Assembly: GCA_009859145.1 (NCBI GenBank)
Contig: VRVR01000024.1
Location: forward strand, 248,001 to 312,000
From: Andalucia godoyi
Taxonomy: Eukaryota; Discoba; Jakobea; Jakobida; Andaluciidae
Reading direction: 5' to 3'
DNA length: 64,000 nt
Within the stretch, counting starts at the first letter, position 1, and every line of letters begins with the position of its first letter. Below are positions 8,626 to 20,600 of the stretch, piece by piece. The notes under the pieces were generated by a model. That model had not been told where the DNA came from, made no database searches, and saw only the letters and a program-made list of their open reading frames with translations. A program made the translations under genes and the position numbers.

Positions 8626-11600
8626 ATGGCTTTGGATGGTCGGCACAAATACGTCTTTGGAAAGGCAGCCGAGCTTCTGGGAGTCTCAGAAGCGGATCTG
8701 GTTGATTTTTCAAAGGATACGGGGGCAATTGACAATGTGAACAGCTTTTTCAAGGCAGAAGGACCTCCGAAGCTGCTCATCTTTAATATTTCGGACCCTT
8801 CATCACTGGACACGTCTGGTGTCCATGACCGGATAGACCAGGTTCAGTTGGAGCACAGTAAAGGGTTCTTCATGACGGTCGGAGAAGCGCCTGCCTGTGT
8901 TATCGGCTCCCCATGCATCTACTTTCTGAGGCTTTCAAATAAGGCACTGGCTGCGAACAGCATCGATCAGGATTGCGTCCACGGTTATTTCGGAAAGGAC
9001 ATGCTCGGGGATTTGAAAACTCAACTTCAGACTGTTCTTCTCCCTGCTTTGAAGGCTCAGTCGAATTGGGGAGAACTCACCCGGGATGACGGTGTTACGT
9101 ATGACGCAGACATTCGTGAGTTCCTCGAATCGACAGAGCGCTTCCTGAACAATGTTCGAGAAGCGGATCTTGCTTTGCATGACATCATCACACTTCCTCC
9201 GCCCTCCAAGAATTTCCAGATCAAAAACACTCCCGAAGCGATGAAGGCCGCGTCCTTGAAGCTGGAAGTGGTCGTGACATATGAAGAGACCGTTCGTCAG
9301 TGGATGTCTATCATTTCTTCCCTTATTGCGGGAAGCAGTCTTATCCGATCCGAAGCGGAAGATAGTGGTCCGCGTGCAGAGCTCGAGTATTGGAAGAGTC
9401 GAATGGCGAAGTTCAACAGTGTTCTTGAACAACTCAAGGCACCGCAGGCTCGTGTTGTGTTTGGGGTCCTGCGCTCTGCGCCTTCTCCCGTACTGGTCGA
9501 ATGGAACAAGCTTGACGTTGCTATCACCAACGCTGCAAACGAAGCTAAGGACAACGTCAAGTATTTGTATACTCTCGAAGAGTTCTATGACCCGCTGTAC
9601 AAACTTGATCCGCCAAATGTGATTCCGACTATTCCGGGGTTGTTGAACTCCATCCGAATGATGTATTCTATCGCCCGCTTTTACAATACGGCAGAACGGA
9701 TGACGGCGCTTTTTGTGAAGGTCACAAACCAGATTATTGTGTGTTGCCGAAAATACTTGACTACTGCGAACAATATTTTTGATGAGGATCGGTCCGCATA
9801 TGTGGAAAGATTGCGTTCCTGCGTGGACCTCAATGACGCGTATCAGCGAGCTTACCGCGAGACGAAGTTGCAGCTGCAGTCAGATCCCGCCAATAGACAG
9901 TTTGATTTTTCGGAATCTGCGCTGTTTTCGAACGTGGATCTGTTTTCCGAACGAATCGTTCGCATCATGGACATCTTGCACACCATCAGCCAGTTTTCGA
10001 CCCTCGAGGGATGTTTGATTGACGGCATTCAGCCGCTGGTCAAACGTTTCCGGCAGATCGTGGATGACATCAAGAAGAAGCCCCAGACGTTCTTTTTGGA
10101 CCATCGAAAGTCAGACTTCGACAAGTACTACCTGGATTTCAGAAGGAGTGTGCTCGACCTGGAAAGCGAACTGGTGAACTTCATCAACGAAGCGTTCTTG
10201 AAGACGTCCTCCACAGTCCGCGCGATTTCTCTATTGCAGCAGTTCAAAGGAGTCCTGCAACGGGAGTCTCTGCAGAAACTCCTGGAAGAAAAGTATCTTT
10301 TTGTGTTCGAAAAGTACACATCCGATCTGGATATGGTGAAGAATCAATACGAAGCCCAAAAAGAAGACCCGCCCGTTCCTCGAAACACTCCAAAGGTTGC
10401 TGGGTCCATTTTCTGGTCTCGCCAGCTGCTGCGTCGGATTGAACGACCAATGATGTTTTTCCTCCACACTCCCGTAATCCAGTCCAAGGATGGAAAGAGA
10501 GTTGTGAAGCTTTACAACAAGATCGCCACCGCGCTTGTTTCATTTGAAACGCTGTGGTTCGATTGCTGGTGCCAGTCCGTGGAAGCTGCACGAGATGGGC
10601 TTCACGCCACTCTCCTCGTTCGCCATCCAGATACGAAGGCACTCTATGTGAACTTCGATACCCAAATCATGCAGCTGCTTCGCGAGGCTCGTTGCCTGAA
10701 GCGCTTAGGCTTTGACATTCCCGATACCGCGCTGATCGTCTGTGATCAGGAAGAGCGGTTCAAGTCATATTGCGAGGTGCTGCATCACATGGTCCGGGTC
10801 TATTCCGACTGTCCGAAGCAGATTTCCTCCGGTTACAAGCCGCTGGCGCAGCCTCTTTTGCAACGTCTGGATGACGCTATTCGCCCTGGCCTGCAATCCA
10901 TCACTTGGACCTCTCTCAACATCGATTCGTACATTGCAAATTTGAAGCTGGAAATTGAGAAGTTCCAGGAAGTTGTCCGCAAATGCGAGGACATTTTCAA
11001 GACTCGCATTGAAGGAGGCCAGGCGTTCATTCGCAACTTACGGTTGATCCGCATTGCACCTGGCGAGTCCACTATGTCGGTGCATTATTTCCTCGAAAAA
11101 CAGACAGAGAACATTGTTTCTTCCACGACAGACATAGATCTACGAAATCAAGAAATCGAGACTGCCACGCATGATCTTGTGAACTTTTTGCATTCTGTAT
11201 ATCTGGTTCCAGAGGCGTATGAAATTGAAGAGGATGTCAAACGGTTTGTTCGAAACCAAGAAAGACAGACGTTCGAGGCCGTCGCACTATGCATTCGTCA
11301 CTCGGTTTCATTCCTGAAGCATCGTTTGACAATTCCCATTTTACCAAATGGTCAGAGAGTCGTTGCATCCGCTGACAACGCGATATTCAAGGCCGATTTA
11401 ACGGTCCTCGTACCCGATGTTGTTCTCGATCCGCCTTTGCCTGATCTCCAGCGAGTCATCAACACGTCTATGAAGATGATCATTGAAAGAATGAAGTTCA
11501 TCTACTGGTGGGGACAATCGCGTCCGACGCAGACGCCTTTGGGGAATGCTTCTCCCGAAAAGGAAGTCGGCTCGCAAGCGGCCTCGGATCTTCGATCCAT

Positions 11601-14600
11601 CCACGTCGCGATGGGTTCGAATCGGCAGGTTGTCAAATCGTATCTGCAGCTCACCGGGGCTGTGGAGGCGCTCAAAAGAGAAGTATCCGAATACATTGCG
11701 ATGTTCGCTCGATTCAACCTGTTGTGGAACATGAATCGGGCGGATTATGTGAAAGCATTCATGGCGAAGAACCCGTCTTTGGAGGACTTCGAATCTGAAC
11801 TCAAAAAGTTTAACAATTTCAAGTTGGAGGCCGAGCGATTTCAGGAATTCTACGTTATTGGCCCGATTACTCTCGATTTGAGTCCGTTGTGCGCGACCAT
11901 CAAGAATGAATCCTTGGCATGGAAGCAAGCAATTGGAGGTATTCTGAGCGAGCGCATCAAAGGCGACGTGCAGCAACTGATTTTGTACATGGATGATACC
12001 ACACAGAAATTGTCTCGAAATGTGCGGGATCTGGAAGACATCAATCTCATCATGTCGACTCTTGCCAGTCTGCGAGAGACGGAGGCGGAAATTGAGATGA
12101 AACTGATTCCTATCGAGGACACGTATGCGCTTCTCAACAAGTATCATGTTACCATCGAGCAGGAAGAACAGGATCAGGTGGACGTCATCCGATATACGTG
12201 GAAGAAGTTGATTGTACTTGCTCGGTCGACCATGGATAAGATGCGGGAAATTGCACCGGGATTCAAAAAGTCCTTGCTGGATAACGTGCATTCATTTGCA
12301 AAGGACGTGGATGTCTTTAACAAGGATTTCGTGGAAAACGGTCCGGGTGTAAAAGGCGTGAAGCCGAGGATTGCCGTGGACCGCGTGAAGACGTTCCAGG
12401 CGCAGTTTGACGAGCGGGAGCGGAAAATGCAAGCGTATCAAATGGGAGAACAGCTGTTCGGTCTTCCTGTGAGTGAGTATCCAGACTTGAGTAGAATTGG
12501 CAAAGAACTGAAGTTGTTGGCGAAACTGTACGATCTGTATACCGACGTTCTCATGACGGTGAACGGCTACGAAGAAATTTTGTGGGTCGACATGAATGCG
12601 GACGCTATGGGCAACCAGTTGCTGGACTTCCAGAACAAATGCAGGAAGATGCCTAAGCAACTCCGAGACTGGGATGCGTATGAAGAATTGAAGAAGATGA
12701 TTGACGACATGAACGAAACACTGCCGCTTCTCATCGGTCTAGCACATCCTTCTATGCGCGACCGTCACTGGGATGCGGTATCGGAACTCTGCGGTGTCAA
12801 GCTGGAGTACCAGACACCCGATTTCAAGATCAAGACCTTGCTGGAAGCAAATCTGCTGTCGCACCGCGATGAAATCGAGGAAATCACGTCAGGAGCAGTG
12901 AAAGAGGCCGACATCGAAGTGAAGTTAGGAAAGGTTCGAGATGACTGGGTGAGTCAAGATCTTCAGCTGGGGGCCTTCAAGAATCGTGGCAATCTGGTCC
13001 TCAAATCCAGCGAAACCTCGGAGTTGCTCGCGTTGATTGAGGACACGCAAATGACCCTCGGATCGCTGTTGTCCAACAGGTATAACCGACCGTTCCGAAA
13101 GGACATCCAATTGTGGATCCAGAAGTTGACTACTGTCCAAGAGGTTCTGGAGCTTTTCCTTCAGGTGCAGGCTTTGTGGATCTATCTCGAGGCTGTGTTT
13201 TCTGGAGGAGACATCGCCCGCCAATTGCCGCAAGAGGCAAAGAGATTTGCGAACATTGACAAATCCTGGTGCAAGATCATGGCTACTGCGGCCGACAATG
13301 CGAACGTCGTGAAGCTGTGCCACGGCGACGATATGCTGCGGAACTTGCTGCCTCACTTGTTCGAATCGTTGGAGATTTGCCAAAAGTCCTTGTCCGGATA
13401 CCTGGAGGCCAAACGCCAGGTTTTCCCACGCTTTTACTTCGTATCTGATGCCCAGTTGCTGGAGATTCTTGGTCAAGGCTCGGATCCTCATACCATTCAG
13501 CCTCATTTGTTGTCCATCTTCGCGAACCTTGCCAAAGTGCAATTCGATGGAGTGCAGCGGAACAAAATTGTTGCAATGGAGTCTGCGGAAGCAGAGAGTG
13601 TTCCGTTGTCGACTCCGCTGGTATGTGATGGCAACATCGAGGATTGGTTGAATAAGCTTGTTGTTGTCATGGCGGATACTGTCCGTGATGTTTCCGCCCA
13701 GATGTTTGGTCGTCTGGATTTGATTCAGGATGGCGGAAATCGACAGAAAGTGGAAGAGTTTATTGCCATGTTCCCAGCCCAGGTTTCTCTTCTGGGTGTT
13801 CAAGTCTTTTGGACCGTTGATTCTGAAGATGCTCTGAACAAGGCCAAGACAGAAAAGAACGCAATGGCTGTTGCTCGGAAGAAGTTTGAAGCTCTTCTTG
13901 CCACCCTGATCGATGTCACGACTGGTAACCTTTCAAAGCGGATGCGAACGAATGTTGAAACGCTCATCACCATTCACATTCATCAGGTAGATATATTTTT
14001 GGACCTCGTTAAGCTTCGTGTGCGCGCGGCGAACGATTTTGAGTGGCTGAAGCAAACTCGTTTCTACTGGAAACCTGAGGAAATGCGTTCGATTGTCTCC
14101 ATCACGGACGTTGATTTCGACTACTGCTGGGAGTACCTGGGTTGCAAGGAGCGGTTGGTTATCACTCCTTTGACAGATCGTATCTACATCTCGTGTTCCC
14201 AGGCCATGGGAATGTATTATGGTGGTGCTCCCGCAGGGCCTGCAGGGACGGGGAAAACCGAAACAACAAAGGATATGGGTTCCTCCGTTGGAAAGTACTT
14301 CATCACCATCAACTGTTCCGATCAAATGGACTATCGCGGCATGGCAAAGCTGTACAAGGGTATTGCCCAATCCGGCATTTGGTGCGGCTTCGATGAAATC
14401 AACCGCGTTGAACTGGAAGTCTTGTCCGTCGTCGCAGCCCAGATTGCTTGCATCTATGCAGCACTTCGCGACCGCAAGACGGTGTTTACGTTTGTCGACG
14501 GAACAGACATCCCTCTGGATCCAAAGTGCGGCATCTTCATTACGATGAATCCTGGTTACGCTGGTCGTACGGAACTCCCCGAAAACATGAAAGCCCTTTT

Positions 14601-17600
14601 CCGAAGTATTGCTGTCGTCGTGCCAGATCGGCAGATCATCATGCGAGTTCGTCTTGCTGCTTCTGGTTTCCAGGAAAATCAAGCGCTTGCGAAGAAGTTC
14701 TTCATCTTGTATCGGTTATGCGAGGAGCAGTTGTCGAAACAAACCCACTATGATTTCGGTCTCCGTAACATTTTATCGGTTCTCCGAACCTGCGGTACAA
14801 CGAAGCGAAGCAACCTTACTGCATCGGAAACGATGGTGTTAATGCGAGTTCTTCGAGACATGAACATCTCCAAGCTTGTAGAAGAGGATGAGCCCTTGTT
14901 CCTGTCGCTTATTGCAGATCTTTTCCCCGGAACTAACGTTGAAGCTTCCACGTACCCGGAGCTGCAGCAAGCAATTGCAAAGCATGCAGATGCGATGGGT
15001 TTAATCAATTCTCCCGGCTGGAATTTGAAAGTCATTCAGTTTTATGAGCAGTGGCGCGTCCGTCACGGGCTGTGTCTGATGGGACCATCGGGAGCTGGTA
15101 AGTCGAGTTTGCTGAGCGTATTGCTGAAATCGCTGTCTGATGTCGATGTTCCGACCAAGGAAGTTCGGATGAATCCAAAGGCAATTACCGCAACGCAGAT
15201 GTTCGGCCGACTGGACGTACAGACGAATGACTGGACCGATGGCATTTTCTCGTCTTTGTGGCGACGCTCCAACAAGCGAACTCAAGGAAACTCCTGGATT
15301 ATTCTGGATGGTCCCGTGGATGCGGTGTGGATCGAGAATCTTAACACTGTGCTGGATGATACCAGGACACTTACATTGGCGAACGGAGATCGCCTCGGTA
15401 TGCCGGCTACCCTGAAACTTGTTTTTGAAGTAGGAAACTTGGACAATGCATCCCCGGCAACCGTTTCACGCATGGGAATGGTGTACATGGGTCCTTCCGC
15501 GCTGGGTTGGGAGCCGGTTGTAGAAGCTTGGTTGAAGTCGTCCGGTCGGTTTGAGGATGAGAAGGCAAAGCTGCGGGACTTGTTTAACAAGTCGGTTGAG
15601 GGTCTTTTAGTTGAATTGCGCGATAACTTTGGTCCGCGCATGAATGTCGAGCCTGTCAATTATCTTTCTACCTTTTTGAAGCTGCTTGCTGGTTTGCTGC
15701 CTCGTGCAGCGCCTCCTCAGTCGAATAATCCCGAAGACAACAAGGGTCCGGCGATTGGAGCTCCTCGTGGGCCTGCAAAGCAGTGTGCTTCGCATATGCA
15801 TGTGGAGCGGCTGTTTACTTTTGCTGCGTGCTGGTCTCTTGGTGGTCTGCTGGAATTGCCAGGTCGTCGGAAGTTCCACGATTTCATGAAGAAACTCGGG
15901 TTCGACTTGCCGAAGATTGCGACTTCGGGCGGGGATGGAGAGGATGTTGTTGAAGAGACAGTATTTGACTATTTTGTTGATGATTCCGGTGATTGGAAAC
16001 ACTGGTCGACGCGTGTCCCTGCCTGGGAGTATCCACGGGACCCGGAGAAGACTCCGGATTTCGCATCCATTTTGGTTCCGACAGTGGACAATGTTCGCTG
16101 CGGATTTTTGATTCAGCTCATTGCAAATCAGGGGCTTCCAGTTTTGCTGATTGGTGAACCAGGTACTGCAAAGACGGTCACGATTCAGCAATTTTTGTTC
16201 TCTCAGGACCCCGACTATGTGAAGAACAAGATGATTGCGTTCTCGTCGGCGACGACACCAATGATCTTCCAGCGAACTCTGGAAGCGTCTGTGGAGAAGC
16301 GTATGGGAACTTCCTATGGACCTCCTCCTGGAAAGAAGTTGCTGGTGTTCATCGACGACATCAACATGCCGGAAATCAACGAGTGGGGTGATCAGGTTAC
16401 GAACGAAATTGTGCGTCAGTTAGTCGAAGACGGGGGATTCTTTTCGCTGGAAAAGCCAGGAGAATGGTCTTCGATTCTCGATGTTCACTTCCTTGCTGCG
16501 ATGAATCAGCCCGGTGGTGGCCGAAACGACATTCCCTCCCGTATGAAACGGCACTTTTCCATATTCAATGTTACGCTCCCGTCAACAGTGTCCGTGGAGC
16601 GCATTTACGGCGCCATGTCTGCTGGTCACTTTTGTGCAGAACGCGGATTCGCTGCACCAGTTGTTGAAGCAGCAAAGCTTCTTCCCCGGTTCACCCGTGT
16701 TCTTTGGGAAGCCACGAAAAAGAAGATGTTGCCAACACCCGCGAAATTCCACTACATTTTTAACTTGAGAGACTTGTCGCGGACTTTCCAGGGTATCTTG
16801 AAATCCGAGCACGATGTCATCAAGACGAAGACTGACCTTTTCCGCTTGTGGCGACATGAATGCGAGCGTGTGTTACCGGACCGGTTTAATGATCCAGCAG
16901 ACCTTGAATGGTTCGGGGCGGCGACGAAGCAATTGATTGTCAAGGAACTTGGCGAGGAAGCAGCCCCTGCTATCATGGATACTCCGATTTATTTCGCCGA
17001 TTTCCTTCGCGAAGAGGTTGAACCCGAAAATCCTGAGGACGAGTCTTACCTCCCGAAAATTTACGAGCCGATTGCAAGTTTCCCTCAGCTACAGGAGCGG
17101 CTCGAGTACTATCAGACGCAGTACAACGAGACATACAAAAAGTCTCCCATGGATCTGGTGCTGTTCGAGTATGCCATGGTCCACTTGCTTCGTATTTCTC
17201 GCGTCATCCGTACTGCCCGTGGAAATGCGCTGCTGGTCGGTGTTGGCGGTTCTGGAAAGCAGTCTCTCACGAGACTTGCGTCGTTCATCGCAGGCTACAA
17301 GACGTTCCAGATTGTGATCACGAAAACGTACAATATCACAAACTTGATGGACGACTTGAAGGCATTGTATCGAATGGCCGCCGTTGACTCTCCAGTAACC
17401 TTTTTGTTCACGGACAATGAGATCAAGGACGAGTCGTTTTTGGAATACATCAATATGATATTGACTTCTGGTGAAATCTCTGGGTTGTTCCCGAAGGACG
17501 AGTTGGACGCAGCGCTGGAGGATGTGCGACCAATTGCAAAGAAGGAGTTTCCTGGTTTCGTGGACACCTCTGAAAACCTGTACAAGTATTTTATCAATCG

Positions 17601-20600
17601 AGTGCGAGATCGATTGCATGTAGTCCTTTGTTTCTCACCTGTAGGAGACAAGTTCAGAACACGTGCGCGCAAGTTCCCAGGTCTGATTTCCGGTTGTAAC
17701 ATCGATTGGTTCCCGCTATGGCCTCTGGATGCCCTGCATGCGACTGCAAAGCGATTCCTTGGCGAATTTTCAATGCTCGTTGCCACAGACCAAGTGCGAT
17801 CCAATTTGGTCGACCACATCTGCAATGTGCACGATCTCGTTGGGCAGACAACCGGGCAGTACTTTGCGAAGTACCGAAGGAACGTGTTCACTACTCCGAA
17901 GTCGTATCTGTCATTCATCGATTCCTACAAGAAGGTATACAAATTGAAATACGAGGAAGTGAAAGTTTTGGCAGATCGTATCAACGCCGGTCTGTCCAAG
18001 CTGCTTCAGGCGGAAAAGGACGTTTCAAAGATGAAGATTGACTTGCAGGTGAAGGAGAAGGATTTGGCAGTTGCAGTGACAAACACGGAAAAACTGCTGG
18101 CCGTCATCAAGGAACAAACCGCAATCGCGGAAAAGAAGAAGAATGAGGTTCAGAAAGTGAAGGATGAGTTGCAGGGCCAAGCGGACCAGATCAAAGCTGA
18201 AAAGGAGCAGGCCGAGGCTGAGCTGGAAGCGGCTCGCCCAGCGCTGGAAGAAGCCGAGTCTGCATTGAATCAAATCAAACCTGCGGATATCGCAACACTC
18301 AAGAAGTTAGGAAAGCCTCCAAACTTGATCAAGAGAATTATGGATGGAGTGCTACTTCTTCGAATGATGTCTCTCGATAAGGTCAACGTTGACCCCGAAT
18401 TTGCTGCAGAGCGCTCCCAGATTCTGCCATCGTGGGGCGATGCGGTGAAGATGATGAATGACTCGAATTTCTTGAATGCATTGATGTCGTTTGAGCGTGA
18501 TGCGATCAACGACGAGACTTGTGAGTTGCTTGCCCCGTATCTCGAAATGGAGGACTTCACGACCGATCTTGCACGAAAATCTTCTGGTAACGCAGCTGGT
18601 TTGTGCACTTGGGTTCGTGCTATGGTTACGTATCACGAAGTTGCGAAGGTTGTTGCTCCTAAGCGAGAGCGGCTTCGCGAAGCCGAGGTGTTGCTGCGCG
18701 CCGCTCAAAAAGAACTCTCTGCAGCGCAAGCAGAGTTGGATGAGAAGCAGCGTCAAGTGGATGAGATGATGACAAAGTTAGATGCGGCCATGAAGGAAAA
18801 GCAGCGTCTGCAAGATGATGCTACTTTGACCAAGTCCCGTCTTAATGCTGCTGAGCAGCTCATTACCGGCCTGGCAGGCGAGAAGATCCGCTGGACGCAA
18901 CAAAGCAAGGAGTTTGACGACAAGATTCGCCGACTCGTGGGTGACGTTGCGATTGCCTGCGCATTCTTGTCGTATGCAGGTCCTTTCAATTCCGAATTCC
19001 GCACGCTGCTTGTTGCAAAGCGGTGGAAAGGCGATTTGGATTCTCGAGCGATTCCTCGTTCGTCTGATGAACAGATGCCCTCTCTGACGTCGTTTTTGAC
19101 GGACGAGAACACAATTGGAGAGTGGACGCTGCAGGGCTTGCCCACAGACGATCTCTCCATCCAGAACGGTATTATAGTAACACAAGCGTCCAGGTATCCG
19201 TTGCTGGTGGATCCCCAAGGCCAAGCAAAGAAATGGATCAAGAGTCGCGAAGACAAGAATGGCCTCATTCTGACGACATTAACCCACAAGATGTTCCGCC
19301 AGCATTTGGAAGATGCCCTTTCGCAGGGTCGTCCCATGTTGATCGAAGATCTGGGGGAGGATCTCGATCCTGTGATTGATCCTCTGCTGGAGAAGCAATT
19401 CATTCGCGTGGGCGCTCGAAAGAAGAAGGTGCGTGTTGGGGATAAGGAAGTCGATGTGGAAGACGGCTTCGTTCTTTACATGACTACGAAGCTGCCGAAC
19501 CCTCGATACACTCCGGAAATTTTTGCCAAGACCTCAATCATTGATTTCACCGTCACGATCAAAGGACTCGAAGATCAGCTGTTGGGCCGTGTGATTCTCA
19601 AAGAAAAGGCCGAGCTTGAGGAATCAAGGAAACAGCTTTTGGAAGAGATCAACAGCTGCAAGAAGACGGTCGCAAAATGCGAAGAGGATCTGCTTTACCG
19701 GTTGTCGTCTTCTCAGGGCAACTTGCTGGACGATGCGTCTCTGATCGAAGTTCTCAACCAAACCAAGAAGATTGCCGCAGAGGTTACAGAAAAACTGTCG
19801 ATTGCGGAAACCACGACAGAGAAGATCACTCTTGCTCGAGAAGAATTCCGCCCTGTTGCCACTCGTGGATCAATTCTCTATTTCGTTCTTACGGAGCTGT
19901 CGTTGGTCAATGTCATGTATCAGATTTCTCTTGAACTGTTCCTCCAGCTTTTCGACCAGGCCATTGACACCGCTGACAAGTCGCCCTTCGCCGCCAAGCG
20001 CATTGAGAACATCATCAGCAACTCGACCTTTAGCATCTTCAAATACGTGCAACGGGGCCTGTATGAAAAGGACAAGCTCATGTATTCCTTGTTGCTGGCG
20101 CTTAAGATTGATCTGGTTGCGGGTAAGATTTCTTCTGTCGAATTCAACACGTTGCTTCGAGGTGGCGCTGCTGTGGACATGAACACTGCCAGGAAGAAAC
20201 CGTTTGCCTGGATCCCGGACAACTCATGGCTGAATCTCATTGCACTGTCTTCAGTCAGCAAATTTGTGCAGCTTCTGGAAAACATTGTCGCAAATGAAGC
20301 GTTTTGGCGAGGTTACTACGATGCGGAACTGCCGGAGAACTCGCCGTTGCCTGAACCGTTTGATGGTAAGCTCTCGCAATTCCAAAAGTTCATGTTGGTT
20401 CGTTCGTGGCGTGAGGATCGTGCAATGATGGGTGCGCAGCAGTACATTATGGAATCGCTTGGCCAGCAGTTTGTGGAAGGCATTCCTTTAGACTGGGAGT
20501 TGCTGTGGTCCGAATCTGCACCCAGAATTCCTGTGATTTGTCTGCTGTCTATGGGTGCGGATCCGTCATCTTCTATTGAAGCGCTGGCGCGAAAGAAGAA

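Noticed and set aside
8618-8630. A TATAA motif just before the dynein ATG
   Set aside because: It lies 2-8 bases from the start codon, too close to act as a TATA box for this ATG.
11398-12291. Long minus-strand frames inside the dynein gene
   Set aside because: They mirror a strongly conserved + strand protein, and none has recognisable domains or an upstream signal.
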